NCBI GenBank assembly: GCA_000333855.2
Contig: CM007340.1
Location: forward strand, 424,972 to 488,971
Reading direction: 5' to 3'
Length of the DNA: 64,000 bases
Source of the DNA: Endotrypanum monterogeii
Lineage: Eukaryota; Euglenozoa; Kinetoplastea; Trypanosomatida; Trypanosomatidae
This document shows positions 45,019 through 54,076 of this stretch, one piece after another. Positions within the stretch are counted from its first letter, which is position 1, and each line of letters starts with the position of its first letter. Below the pieces are notes generated by a model. It did not search any database and was not told the origin of the DNA. It was given only the letters and a program-made list of their open reading frames with translations. The position numbers were made by a program, and so were the translations under genes.

Positions 45019-45699
45019 GGCGGCTTCATGTTCATGCTTCGGTGATGACAAATGGAGAAAGAAAAAAAGGAGAGAGAGTCACTACAGAAGCACTCGAAAA
45101 AGAGTATTTGTTTCTTGCCGAGGCAAAGTTGGAAGCCGACCATTTTCGGAAAAACCGCACGCCATGTGGTTACCCGATATATATATATATATATATATAT
45201 AAGCATATATTGCTTGTTTTTCTTCGTTGGTAGTCGTTAGCGTAGTGTTTTTTTTTCGAGTTGGATTCATCTGTGACCTGATTGACTATCGCTTATGTCG
45301 AGTGTGTGAGTGTGTACTTTTGATGGTGGCCAGTGCCGGTGTTATATTTCCTGTCACCCCCCCCCTCCTCTTTCAGGCCCCTTGCATGCATTCTCTGAGG
45401 ATGTTTGAACCCATGTATCTCGTCCACAACCCAGCCCTAATCTGGTCCACACCCTTTTCTGCATCTTTTTTCTCACCCCCGAGCCTCCCTACCCCCCTAC
45501 GTATACGCACACACAGAGACCTCGACGCTAGTACGAACTTGCCGTGAGGGTTTTTTTTTTTTCGATCCAGCCTCAACTTGTGAACACAAATTTATATGCG
45601 AATTCGGCGTGACGGGGTCCTCTTTCTTTCTTCCTCCTGTGTGTCTCCTGTCCCTATCCTTTGCAGCTTCTCTATTACACTAACTACCGCCATCACATC
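45019..45699 (+). promoter_or_regulatory. Intergenic region with (AT)12 and a clear splice acceptor
   Basis: No gene seen. (AT)12 lies at 45177-45200. A CT-rich tract at about 45619-45663 ends in CAG with AG at 45665-45666, a strong spliced-leader acceptor leaving a 33-nt 5'UTR before ATG 45700. Confidence 0.6.
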
Positions 45700-46503
45700 A
45701 TGTCATGGAACCTCAAAGGGCGGGCTGCCATTGCATCCCTCGACCCGCCCACTCGTCACCGCGTGCTCCACTCACACACGATGACGCGTTGCGCCAACAA
45801 GCCGCTACTGTGGGTGCTAGAAGAATTGACCACCCTTCGCTTTCTTGGGGGCCTCGCCGGCCCTCTGCACACGGCAAACTACTTCATCTGCCTCATCGTT
45901 CGTCTCCTGCAAATATGTCCCTCAGTGGCCATCGTGCGCGTCATGCTGGTTCAAGACGTGCACAAATATTTACGCGCCGCAGCTCTCCTGCTCATTCGTC
46001 TCATTGGGAATGAGGAACTGCAATGGGAGGCAATGCGTGTGGGATGGGCAGACTACCGAAAATTGTGTCTGTACGGCTCCGACCCTGCTCAGGAGTGGGT
46101 AGAATCCACCCCTACCACTCTACCAGGGGCAGAGGGAATAAAAACAGGCGCATCAAGGACACTAGCCTCCTCCATGCAGCCGCTAGACTCCTTCAAACGT
46201 CTACGCACGGAAGTGGGCATGGACAACAGAAACACCAGTGCCTCTGGTGACGCACAGAGCAGCGACTTGAACAGTGCCTACGCAGATGCGCCACAGCCAC
46301 CACAGTATTTTTTGATGCGCATGGATGAATTCACCGACTACGTCTTTGGTGTACCTCCCGCCTCGACCGCTTCACAGTACAAAGAAGATGCTCCCTTGGA
46401 AGCACCTGCCTCAATATCGAAGTCCCTCGTGCCAGGCACAACCACTCGTACCTTTCCGGGACACACGTTCATGGGAATTCATTTTCCGACTTTAATCGTT
46501 TAA
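45700..46503 (+). CDS. PRP38: PRP38-family pre-mRNA splicing factor
   Basis: 267 residues from ATG 45700; the frame upstream to 45661 has no ATG and includes the splice acceptor. The PRP38 fold is recognisable: LRFLGGLAGPLHTANYFIC corresponds to the family ELRFVGG...PTPFLCL pattern. It is followed by LLQICPS, a Tyr/Leu helix around KYLRAAALLLIRLIG, WADYRKL and YFLMRMDEFTDYVF (family MHVDEFID). Family role: enters with the U4/U6.U5 tri-snRNP and is needed for spliceosome activation. In trypanosomatids this would serve mainly spliced-leader trans-splicing. A Ser/Thr-rich insert (about residues 140-200) separates the DYRK motif from the DEF motif. The protein lacks the RS tail of some animal PRP38 proteins. 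Confidence 0.9.
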   Translation: MSWNLKGRAAIASLDPPTRHRVLHSHTMTRCANKPLLWVLEELTTLRFLGGLAGPLHTANYFICLIVRLLQICPSVAIVRVMLVQDVHKYLRAAALLLIRLIGNEELQWEAMRVGWADYRKLCLYGSDPAQEWVESTPTTLPGAEGIKTGASRTLASSMQPLDSFKRLRTEVGMDNRNTSASGDAQSSDLNSAYADAPQPPQYFLMRMDEFTDYVFGVPPASTASQYKEDAPLEAPASISKSLVPGTTTRTFPGHTFMGIHFPTLIV

Positions 46504-47054
46504 TGTGCATCAGAGGTACCTGCCGGGGGACTGTTGTAGACACACACACATACACATGCATTTGCAGGAGGTGAAGAGGTACGAAGAAAAGCCGGAAAAA
46601 AAAAGGGAATCTACTCGAGAGCCCTAACTGCACTCATCTCCCTGCAGAGGGAGACATCCCTTGCGGATTCGTTTATGTGAATCCCCACCTCCACTCCCAT
46701 CACCATACACATACACACACACTGCTTGGGTCAAATACGATAGGAGCTGACGTCTTCCTCCACCCTTGCAATGAACACCGTTAAACGCAGAGCGACTTAT
46801 GTGCAACTTAGAAGAAACGGCTATGTGGCATGGTTGTGTATCTTCGCAGGCATGACACAATCTCGATTCCTCCTGCAGCATCTCCTCCTGTCTCCTCCCC
46901 GCCCCCGCCATCTTTTTATTCCCGGTGCGTGGATTCCGTCTCTTTTTTGTTTTTTGGGGGGTCACCCCGTCACTCCCCGTCAATCAAACATCTCGTTGAC
47001 GAATTCAAAGAAAAAAAAAAGAAGAGAGTCGTTTTTTTGTTCCCTCTCTAAAAA
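46504..47054 (+). promoter_or_regulatory. Intergenic region
   Basis: No gene seen. It contains A, T and G runs, short (AC)n patches and CT-rich tracts near 46880-46920, with AG candidates downstream of them before ATG 47055. Confidence 0.4.
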
Positions 47055-47954
47055 ATGGAATTCATCGATATAGAACAGCAGCTACGCCTTCGGGAGGCAG
47101 GTAAAGTACAGCGCCAGGGAGCGGAACCAGAGCAGCCGCTCTCGTACCTGCACGGGGAGTATTACGCGGCCGCTAGTGACGCCGTCATCCTCTTCGGCGG
47201 CATCTGTGCCACAACTGGCGCTGTACTTCTCGTATCGGCGTTGCTGATAAAAACAAGACTAGCGAACGTCTCGCGCTTGAGCTTTCAGCGCAGTCGCGTG
47301 AGCCTCATCCCACGGTGGACAAATCCACCACTCTTCTCCGCCTGCATGGCCATCTGGATGTGGATCTTGGGAGTGCAAACAGTCTGCAATCTGCTGCAGG
47401 AGGTTGCGCTGCAGCACTACCGCGCTGTCAAGGAGACGGACGTGTCGTCGCTGGTAGACATCACCCACCTTCATCGCATTCATGTGGGTACGGTGAACCC
47501 TCACCCTATTTGGGGGTTGTCAAAGGAAATCACGACACAGTATTCGATACTCCTGCAGTGGATCATGACGCCGACGGCACTTCTGTTTGCCTCGCAGTAC
47601 GCGGGTATGTTGTGCATCTGGTCTCACATGCTCTTCTCTGGAAAGTCTCTGGAGGCTGGCGCCATAGGCGCTGCCCTTGTCTTCTTTCCTACTTTCTATG
47701 AAGCATTGCTATTGAGCGGCAACGAACCCGAGCGCCTGCCGGTATGGATCGCTCTTTTCAATTTTTTGCTAGGCGTCATTTGTGCCTGGAGCTTCGGTGC
47801 ACCTCTGGTACGGCGCGAGTACCGCGAATTGGTCAGAGCGCTTCAAGGGCACACGGTAGAGGCCCTCGTCAAGGACCGGCCGGAGCTGCACGAGATACGC
47901 GCACGCTTTGGTGCTCAAGGTCGTGGTGCGTCGAATATGCGGAAGAAAAGCTGA
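47055..47954 (+). CDS. Conserved-looking multi-pass membrane protein, function unknown
   Basis: 299 residues, ATG directly after a short A run. Five hydrophobic segments are visible: about residues 43-65, 94-114, 162-190, 200-216 and 227-245. The first begins AVILFGGICATTGAVLL and the last is IALFNFLLGVICAWSFG. An N-terminal soluble stretch of about 40 residues and a basic C-terminal tail (ending MRKKS) flank them. There is no signal-peptide-like N-terminus. Ordered sequence without low-complexity inserts suggests a real, constrained gene. I do not recognise the family; an endomembrane protein is possible. Confidence 0.8.
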   Translation: MEFIDIEQQLRLREAGKVQRQGAEPEQPLSYLHGEYYAAASDAVILFGGICATTGAVLLVSALLIKTRLANVSRLSFQRSRVSLIPRWTNPPLFSACMAIWMWILGVQTVCNLLQEVALQHYRAVKETDVSSLVDITHLHRIHVGTVNPHPIWGLSKEITTQYSILLQWIMTPTALLFASQYAGMLCIWSHMLFSGKSLEAGAIGAALVFFPTFYEALLLSGNEPERLPVWIALFNFLLGVICAWSFGAPLVRREYRELVRALQGHTVEALVKDRPELHEIRARFGAQGRGASNMRKKS

Positions 47955-48457
47955 CCCAATGCTGTTCACAGTTTCATTTTTTTTTTTTCATTCCTCTCGT
48001 CTTTTACTGAGTGCGCCTCCCCACCCCATACACACATGAGCAATAACTGTTCTACCCAGGACTACCTCGAGGGAGATGTGCACGGATGGTCGCAGCGTAC
48101 CGTGCCTCTAGTTTCTCACGAAACGCATCTCCTCCCTTCCCCAACCCGCCAGATATATATGCATATATATATATATACGCACCCATACATACGTAGACGC
48201 TTATGTCAAGAGCTCCCTCGCGCTTGTGCAACGGAAACAATGGAAATTGATCGACCTCCCCAAAGCACTGTTCTTGACCATGCCTCATGGCCGCCGTCTA
48301 TTCTCCTACCTCCACCTCTCGTCTCTCCGCGCGACGACGCAGCTTTTCTGATTTTTAAAAAGTGCCTAGAATCATATATCCGTCCTTACATAATTATATA
48401 ACCTATTGGTGGTTCTGCCCCCCCCCCCACGCCCGCCCTTGCACCCCTCCCTCTCAC

Positions 48458-48490
<33 letters not shown>

Positions 48491-48541
48491 ACAAGTGCAC
48501 GTACGCTTGGCGACAACTCTATCTGACTCAATCAACTGACC
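47955..48541 (+). promoter_or_regulatory. Intergenic region with (AC)13
   Basis: No gene seen. (TA)n lies near 48150-48177, a C-rich run at about 48418-48429 and (AC)13 at 48459-48484. The first AG after the pyrimidine/AC tract is near 48494, about 50 nt before ATG 48542. Confidence 0.45.
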
Positions 48542-49804
48542 ATGTCTACCATCGCCGTTACACCCGATTCCCCGACCACCATGGCGGTGTCAGCGACGCT
48601 ACTATTTCGCACCCACGCTTCACAGGAGCTGTACCTCAGCGAACACCCACAATCACACCAAAGGCAGCTCCTTTTTCCTTCTGGCCGTGATGAGGGGGTG
48701 ACCTACAACGACGGCACCGTGCACTACCGCTTCCACATTCCCTATGCGAGCTCTGTTTCTATTTCCCCCGTGAAGGCTGGCCTCGTAGAGAGTGGGAATG
48801 AAAGCGTTCATGTAGCCACCATGGGCACCCCTACATTCATGGCAAAGCATCAGGACGGAATGTGGACCGCACGCACATCTGCTCCAGTCGGGCTTCAGTA
48901 TGTCGTCCTTCTGGTGGATGGAAATCCTGTGCTGACACCTCACCTCAGTATAGGATGTCTTTATGGTTTTCAGCGGGCAAATTTTATCGACGTACCGCCA
49001 GCGAACCCGAAGCTCTGCATCTACACTATCCAACCCTGCGCAGAGCACGGAACGGTTGCCCACAATTACGTGAGATCCTACACAACGGACACGACCGAGG
49101 AAGTTCTCATCTACGTGCCGCCCACGTATCACAAGGCGGACAGCGCGACACGCCGCTACCCCGTGCTCTACCTCTTGCACGACAGCTGTGAGGACGAGAT
49201 GAATAACCTACAACAGAGCAAAATGAATGTCATTGCTGACAACCTCATCGCTGCCGGAAAAATTACGGAGATGATCATCGTAATGAAGAGCAGTGTGAAC
49301 GCACGTGCCGATGGCACATGCCTGCCCTGCGATGTGGCCAAGCTGTGCAGGGATCTGACGGATGACATCATTCCGTACATCGACAGTCACTACCGCACCG
49401 AGGCAGACTGCCACAACCGCGCCATCGCCGGTATTTCCTCCGCTTCTCTGCAAGTCATCAAGCTCTGCATTACCCGCTATGACCTCTTTGCCTACGGTGG
49501 CATCTTTTCCGGTCTCCTGCACACTGGCTGGAGCTTCACTGGAACGAACGACGATTGCATGAATGCCCTGCGTCGCGACCCTTCTGCCTTCCAGGCTGCC
49601 ATGAAGGTTCTCTTCCGCTGCATCGGTGACGACCACACGCACCGCGCTGTGTTCGAGGCGGACGACACGCTTCTCGCGGAACTCGGTGTGGCGTGCGAGC
49701 GGCGCATCTACGCGGGCTCGCACAGCTGGCAAGTGTGGCGCCAGGCAGCAGAAGACTTCTTGCCAATGCTTTTCAAGGGTTTAAGCCCCTTATCCCGTCA
49801 CTGA
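48542..49804 (+). CDS. Esterase D / enterochelin-esterase-like alpha/beta hydrolase
   Basis: 420 residues. The N-terminal ~170 residues look like an immunoglobulin-like (E-set) domain. The catalytic half has EVLIYVPPTYH, YPVLYLLHD (oxyanion region), then a nucleophile elbow AGISSAS at residues 296-302 with probable Ser299. GDDHTHRAVF likely holds the acid, and GSHSWQVWRQAAEDFLPML holds His394 (family GGHxWxxWR). This is the PF00756 family (esterase D, Fes, feruloyl esterase, mycolyl transferase). The usual G-x-S-M-G-G elbow is altered to GISSA, and the HGG oxyanion motif reads HDS. Substrate is unknown, and catalytic activity is plausible but not certain. No signal peptide is seen. The E-set plus esterase layout is common in bacteria, so transfer from bacteria is possible but unproven. 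Confidence 0.85.
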   Translation: MSTIAVTPDSPTTMAVSATLLFRTHASQELYLSEHPQSHQRQLLFPSGRDEGVTYNDGTVHYRFHIPYASSVSISPVKAGLVESGNESVHVATMGTPTFMAKHQDGMWTARTSAPVGLQYVVLLVDGNPVLTPHLSIGCLYGFQRANFIDVPPANPKLCIYTIQPCAEHGTVAHNYVRSYTTDTTEEVLIYVPPTYHKADSATRRYPVLYLLHDSCEDEMNNLQQSKMNVIADNLIAAGKITEMIIVMKSSVNARADGTCLPCDVAKLCRDLTDDIIPYIDSHYRTEADCHNRAIAGISSASLQVIKLCITRYDLFAYGGIFSGLLHTGWSFTGTNDDCMNALRRDPSAFQAAMKVLFRCIGDDHTHRAVFEADDTLLAELGVACERRIYAGSHSWQVWRQAAEDFLPMLFKGLSPLSRH

Positions 49805-52800
49805 TGCACCTGCAATCACAACGCATCCACTGTGACCCGTTTGCTTCACTCTATCGGGACAGAGAGAGACGGGGAGCACAAGAATATACGCCTGTGAACG
49901 ATAAATCCAGTATAATCGGTCTCTCCCCTCCACCAACCCCCTCCTCGCCTCAATGAAATCAGCAAAATCGATGCTATTTCTGGCATGTGTCGTGCAGGTG
50001 AAGTATATACAGTACACCCCTTACTTTTTGCTGGGGGCTTTTTATTCCCCCCCCCCTCCCCCGGCAGCACACCGACTGGGAGGGCCTGGTGAGTGAGTGA
50101 AGCATGTCGGGAGGCCAGCATCCACGCACGCACACGATCCTTTATTCTTTTCACCATTGATGTTTAGTTCCGACACCCTCCCTCCCTCCCTCCCTCCCTC
50201 ATCCACGCTCGCTTCCTCGTTTGTTTTCTTAATATCGCATCCCTTTTTGTTGTTTGTTTTTCCCTTGAGTGCCTGAAAGTTGCCCTTAGGCAGCTCACTG
50301 GAAATCAGTAGCCTTTCGACTATCGTGAAAGCACACGCTGCGTTGTGAGCTATGTGTCTCTGCCCCTGCTTACCCCATTTTGCGGGCACGTGAACAAAGG
50401 CACACGCATCCTCTACGTTTTTTTTTCCCCCATCGGCCTCCTTCGGTCGCTGTCTCACCTCTGTTTCGCACTTTGTCTTGATGTCTCTCTTCTTTGAACC
50501 AGATGCGCAATCCACACACCCATCTCCGCATAGGACGGACAGAAGGGGACTAGTTCCATAGCATGTTTGTTTTTCTCCCGCACGGGGGGGGGGGAGTGTC
50601 CAACTGGCCGCTCCCCCCACCCCCACCCCGGTCCCCTTACCAATCACTTCTTCCTCTCCTCTTTGGCCTGTGCCAGCGCATCTTTGAATGAGCGCTGTCT
50701 GGTGTATTTTTGCTTTTTGCAGCCCAACATAGCGAACGAAAGATGTGTCGAGCGAGGGGTAGGCTCGACCCCTTTGGATGCTCTCCCCTCCTCACACACA
50801 ATTAGCTTTGTCCATCGCGCCTCCCGCAACCCCACCCGTCGCTCCTCAGTGTTGTTCCCCCTCCTCCTCCCTCTCTCTCTGTTGCTCCTTTCTCCCTCCC
50901 TCCCCTCCCCCCCCCCCCAGCAGGCTGGCATGTGGGGGGTAAAAGAAGCCGAACCAGAATATATCTTTTTGGGACTGACTTTTATCTGTTTCTCCGGCTT
51001 GGAGCGTATATCGCTCCACGAAAGAAATTCTCCTTTTTATTTTTTTTGTTTGGTTTGTTATTATTTGGCGCTGGAAATATATTTTTGTGTGTGTGTGTGT
51101 TTTAGGCGGTGTCTGTCACTTTGGTGTCTTTGCGTTACTTTTTTTTTTTTTTGAATTGCCCTGTTTGTGGCCGTGGTTCCGTCTTCCCCCCTTTTCACCC
51201 CCACCAGCCCGCTTCGTCCTCCAAAACCGAGATCCCCACACCCTTCAACTGATAAGAGAAAAAGGGGAAGATGCTCACCCTAGCGATCACACGCTCATAA
51301 ACATCGCGTCGCGGAACGATGCCATCTTCCTTTTTAGGTGAAGGGAAAGAGAAATAACGTGGGGAGACTCTCTGATGTATTCCTTTGGGTGATCCTTCAT
51401 TTATTGATGCGTGTCGGTATGTATGTATGTATGCATGCAAACATGTGTGTGTGTGCGGGGGGGGGGGAGGAGGAGCGCAGGTCCTCGTTGCAAACGAAGA
51501 CCAATGAAGTGGAATGTCTTGCACCACTCTCCCCCGACCGCGGCTTACACACCCCTTGCGCACCTGCGTAACCGGGTGCATATGTCCTCTTAATCACCTT
51601 TCTCGTTTTTTTTTGTTTGTTGTTGTTATTTGTTACACGAGGGTGATAAGACCAGAGCCACCGGCACTACGTCATCTCCGTGAGTGAAGGTGTGTGTCTG
51701 TCTTGCTTGGCACAAAGGCGCTGCCTTTTCCGTCTTACCTTGCCCTGCGACAGTGCCCATGTATGCACCCCATTTGGGGGTGCACTGTATTGGTAAATGT
51801 ATCACCTCAACACGAACACGCGAGCAGACGAACGCGTTTCGCCCCTTCGCCCTGCTTACTGCCCCTCCTTCGGACCCATGCGGACTTAATCGGCGGCACC
51901 TGGCGGACAAAGATGAGACTGGCATGCCCTGGACCAAGCGGGCCGCGGTCCAGCACCACTTTGCTTGAGCACAAAAGGGGTGGTAACGTGTCGTGCGAAA
52001 GGAGGGGAGGGTGGAAGCAACAGACAGCGGGCTCGAGCTGCCCGCTGTTCGAAGTCTAGAAATAAATAAGCATTTACACGCGACGGCCTCCCCGAGACCC
52101 TTCATCAGCCCTCCTCCGCCGATGTGCAGGGAGAGGGACACATGACAAACAGATGTGCGCTCTGAGATGGATCGATGAAGGTCCCCTCGCACCGTTGCCG
52201 TACATCTTTTTTCTCTCTCTGGGCGCTTCCACTGTGTAGAATACACCACGCTCGCTGTGGCTGACAACGCTTTGCGCATGATTCTTTGATCTCTTCATCT
52301 CTGCAGGCAGAAACAGGAGGTTGCTCTGGCCGCTGGTTAGAAGGGCCGACCGGACGCCGACTACGCACATCTCCATCGATGTCATGGGAGAGGGTGAATG
52401 CGACTTACAAGCCTGCATGTGTTCACGGCAGGGTTGGGATCCCCCCCCCTCCCTCCCCAACACACGCCTCGTATGTGAAGTGCGACTGTGTCATGCAAGA
52501 AAAAAATAATAAAGAGCTTCTAAGTCAACTAGCAATGGCAATAAGAAGAAAGCTGGTGAGCTATTTTAAAGGGTGGTGGCGCTTACCATGCGAGGGAAGG
52601 CAAACCAGTCCTGTCGGAGATCTTTTCCTCGTAGGCGACTTTCAACCACAGAAACCGAAGATCAAGATGCCATGCCATACATGATCATGCATGTGGAACT
52701 ATATGTTCAAAACATAGAAACAAGACACCTCCGAGGGTTTACAAACTACAACGCGGATATAGCTTAGGGGGGGGGGTATCCCTCCCCGTGTGTTTCGTGA

Positions 52801-53086
52801 ATGCAACCTCCCCTATGGAAACACCTCTCGTGAACTCCACACAAAACCATCCACTCACATTCGACCGCAACCGCACGTTTATATTGCTTTCCTCACACGC
52901 CCTCACAACCACCCCAACGAATGGACCAGACATTTTCCCCCCTGACACCGCTGTTCCTCTAGCATGGGTGCGCGCGCGCGTTTTTCACTCAACCTACCAT
53001 ACCAAATTCCACACACCGAGTTTATTTCACCAGGCATGTGGGAAAGGGTGCAAATGAGCTCGCCATCGCAATTCCCTTCAGCAGGC
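49805..53086. other. Gene-free region, part 1: UTR-like sequence
   Basis: Open frames here are short and unlike known proteins. To about 52.0 kb it resembles other intergenic DNA of the window: (CCCT)n at 50176-50200, an 11-G run at 50584-50594, CT and T runs, and (GT)n near 51086-51099. From about 51.68 to 53.0 kb it is less repetitive and less pyrimidine-rich. It could hold the long 3'UTR of the esterase or retroposon remnants (SIDER-like), which I cannot confirm by eye. Confidence 0.4.
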
Positions 53087-53348
53087 CCACCGCAAAGCCG
53101 CGGCCGACCCAGTCGCCCTAGCCATGCCCGCAGCAACCAAACGCACCCCCGCGGTGGCCGGGCCACCCCATCAACATGGGAGCCAGACCCGCCGACCGAC
53201 GCGCTCGCCCCCGCAGGTCCCTCTGACACAAAGCCCATCAAGGCATTACCGCTGATACGCAAACACATACATGGCCCTGACGCCGCGGCCACCTGACACC
53301 GCCGGCGATAGCTTGGTATCGAAAACAGGGAAATATCAGTTTTGCTGG
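53087..53348 (+). repeat. Left copy of long inverted repeat
   Basis: This 262-bp segment recurs in opposite orientation at 60321-60588. The match starts with CCACCGCAAAGCCGCGGCC and ends near AAATATCAGTTT. By eye there are about 12 substitutions and one 6-nt length difference. Five of the substitutions cluster within nine bases (CAAACGCAC here, GTTACGCGT in the other copy). It is GC-rich for most of its length. Confidence 0.93.
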
Positions 53349-53778
53349 CCCATAGGGTCACCACCAGACGCTTTCTTCGATTCCCGCACTACCCAAACCC
53401 ACCCCACCATGTACAAGCAGCGGTGCGGCCCACCCGCCCCTCTCGCCGGCGCGCCTTCTCTATTTGACCGCGCGTGGCGGTTTACTGCGTAATGGCCCTG
53501 CGCCCCCCCCCCTTTACAATCTGGGGGGTTGGTGCTCAATGGGCCTTGGCCTTTCCAAAAACGCGCGCTCGGTATGCTTTGGGTGCAGGGATGGCCTGTG
53601 GGGGTGGGGGGCTGGTGCCGGTGCGCGCTGGGCGTCGCCTTTCCTCGTGGACACGAGGGCCCCCTGCCCGGAGCACGAGCCACCCCCGGGCGGCCGCCGG
53701 GGGTTTCCACCATTCCCCGCGGTCCCATTTTTCTGGTGTGGCGCGAGGTGTTCCCAAACCGGTGGGGGCCGTGGTTTT

Positions 53779-54076
53779 CCCACGCGCGGACCCCACCCCG
53801 CCGCGAAACCAACCGAAACAGCCCGACCCCGCCAAGGCGCCATGGCCCCAGCCACCGGCCCCCCCGCAGCGCGCGCAGGCAGACACCCGGGGGGCCCGAT
53901 CCCCCACAAAAAACGCCGGGAAACGGAGCCCCCGAAACGACTGACGCCACCAACACCCAGCAGGCACGCCACCGCCACCACCCAACGCGCACCAAAAAAT
54001 GAGCACCGCAAGGAACCAACCCCCACAAGAACCCAAACAGACGGGCGACCGCCGCGCAACCAGCCAAAGACCCCCC
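53779..54076 (+). other. Nearly T-free stretch (A/C/G only)
   Basis: Only four T occur in 298 bases (53843, 53900, 53942, 54000). The composition is A/C-rich on the + strand and continues, more weakly, to about 54.6 kb. Just to the left (53516-53778) the + strand is G/T-leaning, so composition switches at about 53.78 kb. The lack of T explains the open frames on both strands here. Confidence 0.9.

Noticed and set aside
51680..52610. Possible SIDER-type retroposon remnant in the esterase 3' flank
   Set aside because: The sequence is less repetitive than neighbouring UTRs, but I could not recognise the 79-bp signature, an A-rich tail or target duplications by eye. BLASTN against SIDER1/2 consensus would decide.
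52964..53296. Protein-like similarity with the frame at 60379-60678
   Set aside because: The shared C-terminal part is just the inverted repeat read twice. Differences include amino-acid changes and an indel near the end, with no sign of coding constraint and no conserved N-terminus.
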